Positions 16,711 through 25,410 of a DNA stretch of 64,000 nt are shown here, piece after piece. The DNA lies in NCBI RefSeq assembly GCF_002836475.1, contig NZ_PJBJ01000029.1:62001-126000 (forward strand), given 5' to 3'. A program made the position numbers and the translations under genes. Origin of the DNA: Flavobacterium sp. ALD4. Lineage in GTDB: Bacteria > Bacteroidota > Bacteroidia > Flavobacteriales > Flavobacteriaceae. How positions within the stretch are numbered: position 1 is the stretch's first letter; the number at the start of each line of letters is the position of its first letter. Under the pieces are notes generated by a model. The model was not told the origin of the DNA and ran no database searches. It saw nothing but the letters and a program-made list of their open reading frames with translations.

Positions 16711-19700
16711 TTAGTTCACGATAACCCATTTACCTGAGGCTACTAAGCTCTCAGCTTTTTTGAATTTCATTTCTTGAGTTTGGCCATTATCCACGTTTTG
16801 AATCGTAACGGTATCATTACGATTAATTTTGGGCATATCTCTCTTAATAGTTTCAGTAACTTGTCGTTGTTGCGTTTCACCGGCTTCACGATTTGCACTT
16901 TCACTATTTGGAATTTCGTCTTTACTTAATTGTAAATTTTCTTTTGGACGAACTTCTTCTCTAGCTTCTTGAATTTCTGGAGCACTTTGTTGTGGCAAAT
17001 CCCCTTTGAACAAGAAGGAAATCACTTCTTTATTAACTCCATTCAACATACTGTTGAATAAATTGAAGGCTTCGAATTTATAGATAAGCAAAGGATCTTT
17101 TTGTTCGTGAACGGCAAGTTGAACTGATTGTTTCAATTCATCCATTTTACGTAAGTGCTTTTTCCAAGCTTCATCAACGATAGATAAAGTGATGTTTTTC
17201 TCGAAATCTGCAATAAGTTGTTTCCCTTCAGAAGTATATGCTTTTTTCAGATCAGTAACCACGTTCAATGATTTTACACCGTCTGTAAATGGTACTACTA
17301 TACGTTCAAACTGGTTGTTTTTATCTTCGTATACATTCTTGATAATAGGGAATGCTTCTCTTGCGCTACGTTCTGTTTTCTCTTGATAGTATTTTAAAGC
17401 TTCTTTATATACTTTCCCTGTCAATTCCATTTCAGTCAGTCTAATGAAGTCCGACTCAGTAACCGGAGAAGTGATAGAGAAGTAACGAATCAGGTCAAAC
17501 TCAAAATTTTTGAAATCATTGGATCTTTTAGTGTCTTGGATAATTAACTCACAAGTATCGTATAACATGTTAGCTATATCTAGTTTCAAGCGTTCTCCAA
17601 ATAAAGCATGACGACGACGTTTGTATACTACTTCACGTTGCGCATTCATAACATCATCATATTCCAACAAACGTTTACGAACACCAAAGTTGTTTTCTTC
17701 CACTTTTTTCTGTGCTCGCTCGATAGATTTTGTCATCATAGAATGCTGAATCACTTCACCTTCTTCAAGTCCCATTCTGTCCATTACTTTGGCTACTTTT
17801 TCAGAACCAAACAAACGCATTAGGTTATCTTCAAGAGAAACATAAAATTGTGAACTACCTGGATCTCCCTGACGACCTGCACGACCTCGCAACTGTCTGT
17901 CAACACGACGCGAATCGTGACGCTCTGTGCCTACAATCGCAAGTCCACCAGCTGCTTTTACTTCAGCACTTAATTTAATATCGGTTCCACGACCCGCCAT
18001 ATTAGTTGCAATGGTAACCACTCCAGCTTTCCCTGCTTCTTCTACGATTTGCGCTTCTTGTTTGTGCATTTTTGCATTCAAGACATTGTGCCCAACACCT
18101 CTCATTTTAAGCATACGGCTTAATAATTCAGAGATCTCAACAGAAGTAGTACCAATAAGAACCGGTCTTCCTGCATTCGATAATTGGGTTACATCTTCAA
18201 TAACGGCATTGAACTTTTCACGAGTTGTTTTATAAATAAAATCCTCTTTATCTTGTCTTGCCATTGGTCTGTTAGTAGGTATTTCTACCACATCCAATTT
18301 GTATATTGTCCATAACTCACCTGCTTCAGTAACGGCAGTACCAGTCATACCCGCAAGTTTGTTGTACATTCTAAAGTAATTTTGTAAAGTAACGGTAGCA
18401 AAAGTTTGAGTTGCAGCCTCGATTTTTACATTTTCTTTGGCTTCGATCGCTTGGTGTAATCCATCAGAATAACGACGTCCGTCCATGATACGACCCGTTT
18501 GCTCGTCAACAATCATGATTTTATTGTCCATGATTACATACTCGACATCTTTTTCAAAAAGGCTGTATGCTTTCAAAAGTTGAGTCAAAGTGTGAATACG
18601 TTCACTTTTAACACCAAAATCCTGGAATAATTTTTCTTTTTCTTCTGCTTCGGCGTCTTTGTCTAATTTTTTCTTTTCGATAGCGGCAATTTCAGTCCCG
18701 ATGTCTGGAAGAACAAAAAAGTCAGAATCAGTATCTCCTGAAAGGAATTTAATTCCGTGATCTGTTAATTCTACTTGATTATTTTTTTCTTCAATTACAA
18801 AATACAATGCTTCATCAATCTTATGCATTTCGCGATTGTTATCTGCCATGTATTGGTTTTCCGTTTTTTGAAGTAATTGTCTGATTCCTTCTTCACTTAA
18901 AAACTTAATTAAAGCTTTGTTTTTAGGTAAGCTTCTGTAGGCTCTTAGAAGCAGGACTCCGCCTTCTTTAGTTTTTCCTTCTTTAAGTAATTTTTTTGCT
19001 TCAGATAAAAAACCATTTGCTAATTGACGCTGTAAAGCTACTAGATTTTCAATTTTTGGCTTCAATTCATTGAATTCATGACGATCTCCCTGTGGTACTG
19101 GACCGGATATAATCAAAGGAGTTCTTGCGTCATCAATCAATACAGAATCGACTTCATCGACAATGGCGTAATTGTGTTTTCTTTGCACTAAGTCCTCTGG
19201 AGAATGTGTCATGTTATCTCTTAGATAATCAAAACCAAATTCGTTATTTGTTCCGTATGTGATATCAGAATTGTATGCTTTTTTTCTTCCTTCAGAACTT
19301 GGTTGGTGGTTGTCAATACAGTCAACAGTCATACCGTGAAATTCGAATAAAGGCGCTTTCCACGTGCTATCACGTTTAGCCAAATAATCATTCACCGTTA
19401 CTAAATGCACTCCGTTTCCAGTTAACGCATTGAGATATAGTGGCAAAGTAGCCACTAATGTTTTTCCTTCACCCGTTTGCATCTCTGCAATTTTTCCTTC
19501 ATGAAGTACCATTCCACCAATTAATTGAACATCATAGTGAATCATGTCCCAAGTAATTTCTTTTCCGGCAGCATTCCATTTATTTTGCCAGATTGATTGG
19601 TCTCCGTTAAGGCTTACATACGCTTTATTTCCAGAGAACTCTCTGTCCATGGCTGTCGCAGTTACTGAAATTTCTGAGTTGTCTTTGAAACGCCTTGCTG

Positions 19701-20055
19701 TTTCCTTTACTACCGCAAAGGCTTCAGGAAGAATTTCCAATAACGTTTTTTCAGATAACTCATAAGCATCTTTTTCTAAAGTATCGATTTCAACATATAT
19801 GTCCTCTCTCTTATCAAAATCTTCAATCCCTTCAACTTCAACTTTAAGAGCTGCAATTTTAGCGTCGATTCCCGCACGGTTCAGTTTTATTTTTTCCTTA
19901 AAAAAAACGGTGCGCTCTCTTAATTCATCATTTGTCAGGGCGATAAGACTGCTTTCAAAAGTCTTGATTTTTTCAAGATAAGGTTGTAAAGCTTTAACAT
20001 CTTTTTCGGACTTGTCTCCGACAAAGGCTTTAATTATGCTATTTATGAAACTCAT
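16711..20055 (-). CDS. secA: Preprotein translocase ATPase SecA
   Basis: The motor ATPase that drives proteins through SecYEG. At 1,114 residues it is longer than the roughly 900 of E. coli, as is normal for Bacteroidota, which carry an extra insertion in the first nucleotide-binding domain (here a Lys/Leu-rich stretch around 340-400). Walker A is M-Q-T-G-E-G-K-T-L, Walker B/DEAD is V-D-E-V-D-S-V-L-I-D-D-A-R-T-P, and the second domain has N-M-A-G-R-G-T-D-I and G-R-A-G-R-Q-G-D-P-G. The C-terminus lacks the zinc-binding cysteine tail and ends in a short Gly-Lys-Trp-Val domain. It is monocistronic with a strong terminator. Confidence 0.98.
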   Translation of the reverse strand: MSFINSIIKAFVGDKSEKDVKALQPYLEKIKTFESSLIALTNDELRERTVFFKEKIKLNRAGIDAKIAALKVEVEGIEDFDKREDIYVEIDTLEKDAYELSEKTLLEILPEAFAVVKETARRFKDNSEISVTATAMDREFSGNKAYVSLNGDQSIWQNKWNAAGKEITWDMIHYDVQLIGGMVLHEGKIAEMQTGEGKTLVATLPLYLNALTGNGVHLVTVNDYLAKRDSTWKAPLFEFHGMTVDCIDNHQPSSEGRKKAYNSDITYGTNNEFGFDYLRDNMTHSPEDLVQRKHNYAIVDEVDSVLIDDARTPLIISGPVPQGDRHEFNELKPKIENLVALQRQLANGFLSEAKKLLKEGKTKEGGVLLLRAYRSLPKNKALIKFLSEEGIRQLLQKTENQYMADNNREMHKIDEALYFVIEEKNNQVELTDHGIKFLSGDTDSDFFVLPDIGTEIAAIEKKKLDKDAEAEEKEKLFQDFGVKSERIHTLTQLLKAYSLFEKDVEYVIMDNKIMIVDEQTGRIMDGRRYSDGLHQAIEAKENVKIEAATQTFATVTLQNYFRMYNKLAGMTGTAVTEAGELWTIYKLDVVEIPTNRPMARQDKEDFIYKTTREKFNAVIEDVTQLSNAGRPVLIGTTSVEISELLSRMLKMRGVGHNVLNAKMHKQEAQIVEEAGKAGVVTIATNMAGRGTDIKLSAEVKAAGGLAIVGTERHDSRRVDRQLRGRAGRQGDPGSSQFYVSLEDNLMRLFGSEKVAKVMDRMGLEEGEVIQHSMMTKSIERAQKKVEENNFGVRKRLLEYDDVMNAQREVVYKRRRHALFGERLKLDIANMLYDTCELIIQDTKRSNDFKNFEFDLIRYFSITSPVTESDFIRLTEMELTGKVYKEALKYYQEKTERSAREAFPIIKNVYEDKNNQFERIVVPFTDGVKSLNVVTDLKKAYTSEGKQLIADFEKNITLSIVDEAWKKHLRKMDELKQSVQLAVHEQKDPLLIYKFEAFNLFNSMLNGVNKEVISFLFKGDLPQQSAPEIQEAREEVRPKENLQLSKDEIPNSESANREAGETQQRQVTETIKRDMPKINRNDTVTIQNVDNGQTQEMKFKKAESLVASGKWVIVN

Positions 20056-20092
20056 AATATGTTTGTATTTCTAATTAATTTAAAATGTAAAT

Positions 20093-20123
20093 TTAACCAA
20101 AAAAAAAGCCTCTTGTGAGACTT
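20093..20123 (-). terminator. Terminator after the DUF2795 gene
   Basis: A 7-bp stem (20106-20112 with 20117-20123, one G-T pair), 4-base loop, long T-run on the minus strand. Confidence 0.75.
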
Positions 20124-20140
20124 TTTCTTTGATTATGTAT

Positions 20141-20362
20141 TTAATATTCATCCTCATTCCAAAGATAGTCTTCGTCTGTAGGGTAATCCGGCCAAATCTC
20201 TTCCATCGACTCATATATCTCTCCTTCGTCTTCAATAGACTGTAGGTTTTCTACTACTTCTAACGGAGCTCCTGCACGTATAGCGTAGTCAATAAGTTCG
20301 TCTTTGTTAGCGGGCCACGGTGCATCACTTAGGTAGGATGCTAGTTCTAATGTCCAATACAT
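20141..20362 (-). CDS. DUF2795 family small acidic protein
   Basis: A 73-residue, strongly acidic, soluble protein. The body resembles DUF2795 (W-x-x-x-K-D-E-L-I-D-Y-A-I-R-A-G-A-P-x-x-V-V-E-N-L), a helical domain of unknown function widespread in Bacteroidota, followed by an Asp/Glu/Trp-rich tail (W-P-D-Y-P-T-D-E-D-Y-L-W). It is monocistronic with a consensus -7 box and a terminator. Conservation of this small gene beside secA is plausible but not verified. The function is unknown. Confidence 0.85.
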   Translation of the reverse strand: MYWTLELASYLSDAPWPANKDELIDYAIRAGAPLEVVENLQSIEDEGEIYESMEEIWPDYPTDEDYLWNEDEY

Positions 20363-20384
20363 TTTTTGTCGGTTTAGTTTTGTG

Positions 20385-20392
20385 CAAAAATA
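20385..20392 (-). promoter_or_regulatory. -7 promoter element of the DUF2795 gene
   Basis: The minus strand reads TATTTTTG, 22 bases before the ATG. Confidence 0.6.
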
Positions 20393-20559
20393 AAAATTTT
20401 ACCGAAAAAGACAAGTAAAAATCTATTTATTTTTAAAAAAAGTTAAGAACGTTTTTGTTTTAGTGTTCAGTAGCCAGTTTTTAGTGTTCAGTTTAAGCTG
20501 AAAAAATAGCGTCTTGTTAGATTTTTTTAACTGTGCACTGAAGACTTAAATACTGATTA

Positions 20560-21129
20560 CTATTTCCTCGGAATCCATTTAACTTCCTCAGCTTTCAGGT
20601 CATGGGACAATTTTCGTGCCAATACAAAAAGATAGTCAGAAAGACGGTTCAAGTATTTTATAGCAATTTCAGCGACCGGCTCATTATGGCTTAAATGTAC
20701 TGCAAGGCGTTCTGCGCGGCGGCATACGCATCGTGCAATATGACAATATGACACAGTAGTATGGCCTCCTGGTAAGACAAAATGAGTCATCTCAGGCAGT
20801 TCGCTTTCCATGCTGTCAATTTCATTTTCTAACAATTCAATATCAGTCTCTACGATTCCCAACTTTTTTAAGCGAAGTTCTCCATTTTTCTTCACTTCTT
20901 TTTCTTGGGGTGTCGCCAGTATGGCTCCAATGGTAAATAAGCGATCTTGGATTTCCGCTAGGGTATCTTTGTAATGCGCATTCATATCTTGGTCACGAAC
21001 TAGGCCTATATTGGAGTTTAATTCGTCTACAGTTCCATAACTTTCAATTCTAATATGGTCTTTAGGAACGCGTGTCCCTCCAAAAAGTGAAGTTGTTCCT
21101 GTATCGCCAGTTTTAGTATATACTTTCAT
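20560..21129 (-). CDS. PduO-type cob(I)alamin adenosyltransferase
   Basis: Transfers the adenosyl group of ATP to corrinoid cobalt, making coenzyme B12, needed for example by methylmalonyl-CoA mutase. The 189 residues form the PduO/MMAB four-helix family: N-terminal ATP loop T-K-T-G-D-T-G-T-T-S-L-F-G-G, then Y-G-T-V-D-E-L-N-S, C-R-R-A-E-R (Arg and Glu at the active site) and the C-terminal Y-L-N-R-L-S-D-Y-L-F-V-L-A-R signature. It follows the ATP-grasp gene on the same strand by 55 bases but has its own -7 box and a palindrome in its leader. A B12-binding radical SAM gene in this window is another possible cobalamin user. Confidence 0.93.
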   Translation of the reverse strand: MKVYTKTGDTGTTSLFGGTRVPKDHIRIESYGTVDELNSNIGLVRDQDMNAHYKDTLAEIQDRLFTIGAILATPQEKEVKKNGELRLKKLGIVETDIELLENEIDSMESELPEMTHFVLPGGHTTVSYCHIARCVCRRAERLAVHLSHNEPVAEIAIKYLNRLSDYLFVLARKLSHDLKAEEVKWIPRK

Positions 21130-21157
21130 ATGCTGTTTATTTGTTTGTTCGTTGACT

Positions 21158-21175
21158 TACTTGGTTTACCAAGTA
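21158..21175. promoter_or_regulatory. Palindrome in the adenosyltransferase leader
   Basis: The perfect inverted repeat TACTTGGT-TT-ACCAAGTA lies directly downstream of the -7 box (21180-21187), where the transcript should start. It is a candidate repressor operator; too small to be a cobalamin riboswitch. Confidence 0.4.
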
Positions 21176-21179
21176 GCCA

Positions 21180-21187
21180 CAAATTTA
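21180..21187 (-). promoter_or_regulatory. -7 promoter element of the adenosyltransferase gene
   Basis: The minus strand reads TAAATTTG and overlaps the stop codon of the upstream ATP-grasp gene, giving a leader of about 45 bases. Confidence 0.5.
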
Positions 21188-22042
21188 CTTTATTAATTCC
21201 ACTATGGCATTAACAAATCGTTCTAAGGAACCTTCACTTACGTTAAAATACAAATCAGGTTCGATACATTCCACTTCCATTAGATGCAATTCATTGTCTA
21301 TTACAATTCCGTCTACTCTGGCATATAATAATTTTCCCGTAAATGTATCGACAATTTTTTGTGCTTTGGCTATCAGCTCGTCGTCAGGGTGTGTTAGTCT
21401 ATATATGCCGCCAAATTGCACTTGAATCCTAAAATCACCTGGTACAGGTTTTTTATTGATCGCATGGGAGAATTTTTTATTAAAGAATATAAACGAGGTT
21501 TCGCCTACTGTTTGAATTGCCGGCATAAACTGTTGTAATAACAAATCTTTTTCGGAAGCTATAATTTTATATTGGGTATTTGTTTTTTCAACATCGGCTG
21601 CTTCGAAAACTTCCGTCAGATAGGATCCGGCAGAAAAGGCGGGTTTTAATACCGCTTTTTTCCAATGGGACGGCATCAATTCTTTTAGGTTTAAATTAGT
21701 TGTTTTATCTATAAATAGGGTAGGGAGTATTTTGATTCCCTGCTGTTCCATTTCCTGCAAATAAAACTTGTGTTTATTTTTTTTTATGATGGCAATAGGA
21801 TTGAGTGTCTTAATCCCCAATTTTTCTATTTGGTCAAGCCAAAGGTTGAATTCGGTTTCTTTTTCGAAATAATCCCAGGTATTTCGAAAAATTAAATAGT
21901 CAAAATCACTCCAGTTAATGCTTGGGTCATCCCAAATTACAGCACTTGCAGTAATATCATGTTTGGCCAATTCTGTAATTAAAGGTCGGTCTTGTGGGGT
22001 TAAGTCTGGAAGTTTTTCGCAGGTTAGTAAGGCTATTTTCAT
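21185..22042 (-). CDS. ATP-grasp protein, RimK/glutathione synthetase-like
   Basis: A 285-residue ATP-grasp ligase of unknown substrate. The N-terminal third is a small alpha/beta domain (I-A-L-L-T-C-E-K-L-P-D-L). The ATP-binding part includes K-K-N-K-H-K-F-Y-L, a Lys in V-L-K-P-A-F-S-A-G-S-Y-L with a glycine/serine loop, an L-L-Q-Q-F strand, and the metal-binding end Y-A-R-V-D-G-I-V ... M-E-V-E-C-I-E-P-D-L-Y. These match glutathione synthetase-type ATP-grasp folds. Related bacterial genes are annotated only as hypothetical or RimK-like. It does not look like a true RimK (no context of S6). Confidence 0.75.
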   Translation of the reverse strand: MKIALLTCEKLPDLTPQDRPLITELAKHDITASAVIWDDPSINWSDFDYLIFRNTWDYFEKETEFNLWLDQIEKLGIKTLNPIAIIKKNKHKFYLQEMEQQGIKILPTLFIDKTTNLNLKELMPSHWKKAVLKPAFSAGSYLTEVFEAADVEKTNTQYKIIASEKDLLLQQFMPAIQTVGETSFIFFNKKFSHAINKKPVPGDFRIQVQFGGIYRLTHPDDELIAKAQKIVDTFTGKLLYARVDGIVIDNELHLMEVECIEPDLYFNVSEGSLERFVNAIVELIK

Positions 22043-22089
22043 TTTTAAAAGTGTAATGAATTAGTAGAGTTTATTTTGGAAAAGAGTCT

Positions 22090-22172
22090 CCTAGCCCGGA
22101 TAGAAATAGAAATCCTTTTTTATCCTGAAGTCAGGATAAAAAAGATTGTAATGGATAGCCGGAAAAAGCTCC
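22090..22172. repeat. Flavobacterial dispersed intergenic repeat, full copy
   Basis: Layout: CTCC-TAGCCCGGATAG, AAATCC, a perfect 14-bp hairpin with a 2-base loop (22116-22129 with 22132-22145), GATTGTAATGGATAGCCGG, then AGCTCC. I recognise this two-arm pattern with a variable central hairpin from intergenic regions of many Flavobacterium genomes; whether it is a named RNA (such as Flavo-1) I cannot check. The central hairpin can also end the ABC-ATPase transcript. Confidence 0.55.
22116..22145 (-). terminator. Hairpin terminator after the ABC ATPase gene
   Basis: The 14-bp perfect stem, A/T-rich at its base, lies 36 bases after the stop; on the minus strand its distal arm supplies a T-run. 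Confidence 0.6.
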
Positions 22173-22180
22173 TTCTATAA

Positions 22181-22867
22181 CTATTTTGTGATGTCGCTTT
22201 CAACCATACCGTCGCGCAAACGAATTATTCGATGTGCGTAAGCAGCAACTTCCTCTTCATGGGTCACTAAAATAACGGTATTACCCTCTGCGTGAATGTC
22301 ATTAAAAAGCTTCATGATCTCTTCAGAGGTTTTACTGTCTAAGTTTCCTGTTGGTTCATCTGCGAGAATGATAGAAGGCTTGTTGACTAAGGCTCTAGCA
22401 ATGGCAACACGCTGGCGCTGCCCACCTGATAATTGATTAGGCTGGTGGTCCATTCTGTCGCCAAGGTTGACTTGCTCTAACACTTCGGCAGCGCGCGCAG
22501 TTCTTTCTGATTTTGAATATCCTGCATAAATCATAGGCAAAGCAACATTCGCCAGTGCCGTGGTACGAGGCAGCAGATTAAAAGTCTGAAAAACAAAACC
22601 AATCTCTTTATTTCGGATTTCGGCTAATTCATCATCTTTTTGCTTACTGACATCTTGACCATTAAGAATATATGTTCCGGATGTAGGTGTGTCCAAACAA
22701 CCTAAAAGATTCATTAAGGTAGACTTTCCGGAGCCCGAAGGTCCCATCAGAGCTACATATTCTCCTTTATTAATTTCTAAATCAATACCTTTCAGTACAT
22801 AAATAATCTCGTTACCCAGGACAAAATCTCTTTTGATATTGGTTATTTTTATTAATGGATTTGACAT
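22181..22867 (-). CDS. ABC transporter ATPase, LolD/MacB type
   Basis: A 228-residue nucleotide-binding subunit that energises a FtsX/MacB-like permease encoded elsewhere. Walker [11 protein letters not shown]-loop [10 protein letters not shown], signature L-S-G-G-Q-R-Q-R, Walker [13 protein letters not shown] and the H-loop V-T-H-E-E are all intact. The T-x-x-x-N-V-A-L-P-x-x-Y spacing is typical of the LolD/MacB/FtsE clade, which extracts lipoproteins or exports peptides mechanically. No permease gene is adjacent, which is common in Flavobacteria. Substrate unknown. Confidence 0.9.
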   Translation of the reverse strand: MSNPLIKITNIKRDFVLGNEIIYVLKGIDLEINKGEYVALMGPSGSGKSTLMNLLGCLDTPTSGTYILNGQDVSKQKDDELAEIRNKEIGFVFQTFNLLPRTTALANVALPMIYAGYSKSERTARAAEVLEQVNLGDRMDHQPNQLSGGQRQRVAIARALVNKPSIILADEPTGNLDSKTSEEIMKLFNDIHAEGNTVILVTHEEEVAAYAHRIIRLRDGMVESDITK

Positions 22868-23306
22868 TGTTATTTTAATTGATAAATTATGGTTTTTGGA
22901 TTTTAAAAGTACAAAACACTTTTGAATTAAAGGTAAGTTGCTTAAAATACATTTTTGTTACACAAATACAGTGATCCTCTTGTTGTTTAGTTGGGATGCC
23001 CCTCTTTGTGTTATTTAAAAAAGTGATCTAATGTACACAGCCCGTTTGGTAAATTGTACCTTACAATTGTAGTCTATCTTGCATCTTGCTGTTTACGGGA
23101 AGCGGTCTGGAAAGTAATTTAATGGTGGAGGACACCGCAAAAGGAGCTGCGGGGATGGGCAGTCTTTAGGCGTATAAGTCATTATAAATTAGTTGTTTGC
23201 ATTTTATTTCATAATTAATCCGATTATTTACATAATTATTGGATTTATATTTAATACAGTTGAATGCCTGCTACATTTGCTTAGTAATATTTAATAAATC
23301 AAAATT
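22868..23306. other. Long non-coding region between divergent genes
   Basis: Carries the promoters of the ABC ATPase and the lipoprotein. The stretch around 23090-23165 is locally GC-richer than its surroundings (GGAAGCGGTCTGG, GGAGCTGCGGGG) but I can assign it to nothing. Confidence 0.4.
23272..23279 (+). promoter_or_regulatory. -7 promoter element of the 23307 lipoprotein
   Basis: TACATTTG matches TAnnTTTG, 27 bases before the ATG. Confidence 0.55.
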
Positions 23307-23966
23307 ATGAAAAGTACAAATTTAGTATTAGGAATGGCGGTTATCGCCTTAGGATTTACATCTTGTAAAGACGAAAAGACAGAAGAAGCCAACAAAACAG
23401 TTGAATCTTATGTTGTTTATGTTGACTCATTAGAAAATGTAGCTCCAGAAGATGCTAAAGCAAATTGGTCTTCAATAGAAGCTACGTATGAAGTAAGAAG
23501 TAGTCAAGCTGAAACTGCACTTTCAGATTTAAAAGAAAGTGAAGAAGTTAAAGCAAAAATAGAAGCAAGTAAAGCAAAATATGCTGCATTGCAAGCTAGA
23601 ATGCAAGCTAGAATGCAAGCTGCAGCGCCAAATCCTAAACAACAAATGAGAAATTCACTGTTTGGTGAAGGAAAAATTGGTGATGATATGAATTTTGACT
23701 GGGTAAATAAAGATAATATCCTTAGCGTATACAGACAATTTATTCATACTGCTGAAGATAATAAAGACAACTATTCTCGTGAAGATTGGGATGAAATAAA
23801 ATTGATGTATGAAGCATTAGACAGTAGAAAAAACACTGTTGAAAAAGAAGGTCTTTCGTCATCAGACAACAAAGAAATTGCAGGTTTAAAATTCAAATTT
23901 GGTCCGATGTTAAAAGTTAACAGAATGGGTGCTAAATCTGAAGAAATGAAAGAAGCAAAACAATAA
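23307..23966 (+). CDS. Helical lipoprotein of unknown function
   Basis: A 219-residue lipoprotein: signal peptide with lipobox G-F-T-S-C (Cys about residue 20). The mature part is mostly charged helix with a Y-V-V-Y-V-D-S-L-E-N-V segment, resembling flavobacterial lipoproteins with helical DUF6565-like repeats (tentative). Codons for L-Q-A-R-M-Q-A-R-M-Q-A come from a 12-base tandem repeat (23591 onward, 2.6 copies). The A-rich leader and compact gene suggest good expression. It ends in its own terminator, convergent with the methyltransferase gene. Function unknown. Confidence 0.75.
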   Translation: MKSTNLVLGMAVIALGFTSCKDEKTEEANKTVESYVVYVDSLENVAPEDAKANWSSIEATYEVRSSQAETALSDLKESEEVKAKIEASKAKYAALQARMQARMQAAAPNPKQQMRNSLFGEGKIGDDMNFDWVNKDNILSVYRQFIHTAEDNKDNYSREDWDEIKLMYEALDSRKNTVEKEGLSSSDNKEIAGLKFKFGPMLKVNRMGAKSEEMKEAKQ

Positions 23967-23990
23967 ATTTTCACTAATTTATATTAAAAA

Positions 23991-24022
23991 AAAGACGGTC
24001 AGGGATGGCTGTCTTTTTTTTA
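23991..24022. terminator. Terminator after the 23307 lipoprotein
   Basis: A 10-bp stem (23991-24000 with 24009-24018, two G-T pairs), then T-run; flanking A-run lets it work for the convergent gene too. Confidence 0.8.
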
Positions 24023-24026
24023 TGGA

Positions 24027-24824
24027 TTAAACTCGGATTATAAAATGTTCTTTTGGTTGTTCCTGTCTGAAGAAAACAAATCCCCACTGAAACGTATCAA
24101 TGGTTACCGTAACTTTGGGATGTTTTTTTATCGTTTCCCAAGCATCCTCCATTGCCGGAGACCAATGAATATCATCAAAAACCCACACGCTATCATTTGT
24201 TATTGTGGGCAATAATAGATCAAAATAGCCTAATGTCGCCTGCTTTTGATGGTTACCGTCGAAGTAGATTAAGGAGAAGTGTTCCCTGTTGCGTGATGCA
24301 TCCTCTTTTTCTAAATAAATGCTGAATTCAGTTACTACCGAATTAACATTGGTTAAACCAAATTTTTCTAATTGCTCTTGGGCAATTTTTGTTGTTTCCG
24401 GACAGCCTTCAAGTGTCGTTATTTGTGCCTTGCTCCCGGCGTTTTGGGATCCTAGTGCCAAAGAAGCAGTTGCCAGCCCTAAAGACGTACCAATTTCTAA
24501 AATTGTGTCAGGTTGAAAATAAGCGGTGACGCGGAACAATAATTCAGCGCGGTTTTGCGTAATTCCAGCGGTTTTGGCAATCCTGGAGATTTCTCTTTTG
24601 TTGGACTTGAAGACTTTGGAACCCGCTCCAAAATCAGTGACCTCAATGGTGTTTCTATTTTCTAAAAGCGTCTGTCGATATTCTTTTAACACTAGGTATT
24701 CCGGTTTTGGTTTGCGGTCATAAAAACATTTAGTAATCAAAGTGAATACAAAAGGGGAATGTACAGCATGCTCATTCTTAGAGTGCCAAAGGAATTTCAG
24801 GTAGGATTTGATTTGGAATAGCAT
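24027..24824 (-). CDS. Class I SAM-dependent methyltransferase
   Basis: 265 residues from the chosen Met. The start at 24824 (M-L-F-Q-I-K-S-Y) is preferred to an upstream ATG at 24875, because the region from there on, H-A-V-H-S-P-F-V-F, is the usual beginning of this family. The Rossmann motif I is I-L-E-I-G-T-S-L-G-L-A-T, the acidic strand end is L-E-G-C-P-E-T, and F-D-G-N-H is the catechol O-methyltransferase-like motif. It probably methylates a small molecule or a protein side chain; substrate unknown. Convergent with the preceding lipoprotein. Confidence 0.82.
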   Translation of the reverse strand: MLFQIKSYLKFLWHSKNEHAVHSPFVFTLITKCFYDRKPKPEYLVLKEYRQTLLENRNTIEVTDFGAGSKVFKSNKREISRIAKTAGITQNRAELLFRVTAYFQPDTILEIGTSLGLATASLALGSQNAGSKAQITTLEGCPETTKIAQEQLEKFGLTNVNSVVTEFSIYLEKEDASRNREHFSLIYFDGNHQKQATLGYFDLLLPTITNDSVWVFDDIHWSPAMEDAWETIKKHPKVTVTIDTFQWGFVFFRQEQPKEHFIIRV

Positions 24825-25059
24825 AGCGTTTATTACACGGATTTTCACGAAGGAAGCACGAAGATACAAAGGCATTTTATAATTGTGGAATTTTATAAAT
24901 TAAAAATTGTAACGCTATTACATGCTGTTCTAGTTTTTTGTGTTTTCGGTTCAATTCTTTTCAAGTATAAAAAGCTTTGCCATTGTCTGCAGGTATGGCG
25001 CAGAAGCTTTTACAGGGTGTGGGTTTGTACCTCATGCGTGTTTTCAAGCGCTCTTTTAA

Positions 25060-25335
25060 TTACACGTTCTCGTTATTGGGAGAAATTAGTGTTGTTTTTT
25101 TTCTCAATTCTCTAACACTCATCGCAATGGATACTGCAATAATGATTGCTAGATACTTTCTTAATTCTAAATAGGAAAGAAATTCGACTAGCGTATAACT
25201 TTTCCCCGAGATTAATCCTTTCAGAGGAATATATAAGGAAATCAGTGTGAAACCTAAAGTCATTATGGTCATCGATAACAGTATTTTGACTATAAAGTTT
25301 TTCCAGTTCGTATTCAATTTAAAGGTTTGTTTCAT
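25060..25335 (-). CDS. Small two-span membrane protein
   Basis: 91 residues. A basic N-terminus is followed by a first hydrophobic helix (about 15-38), a short loop, a second helix (about 58-72) and a basic tail (R-E-L-R-K-K). This matches a two-span inner-membrane protein with both ends in the cytoplasm. No family recognised. It lies 75 bases upstream of the histidine kinase's stop on the same strand, but a link to it is not shown. Confidence 0.55.
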   Translation of the reverse strand: MKQTFKLNTNWKNFIVKILLSMTIMTLGFTLISLYIPLKGLISGKSYTLVEFLSYLELRKYLAIIIAVSIAMSVRELRKKTTLISPNNENV

Positions 25336-25410
25336 AGTTTTTTTAAGTGTAAATAGTTTTGGTTTGGCAATAAGATCTAGAAGTTCGCACTAGATTTGCT
25401 ACGTTTATTA

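Noticed and set aside
17608..18235. Plus-strand open frames opposite secA
   Set aside because: Antisense to secA with no start context or recognisable domain.
21130..21180. Cobalamin riboswitch in front of the adenosyltransferase
   Set aside because: The leader is only about 45 bases and holds just a short palindrome; far too small and no B12-box.
24885..25115. Open frame of 76 codons on the plus strand
   Set aside because: Low-complexity Cys/Phe/Val-rich translation, overlaps the minus-strand 25060 gene, no promoter box.
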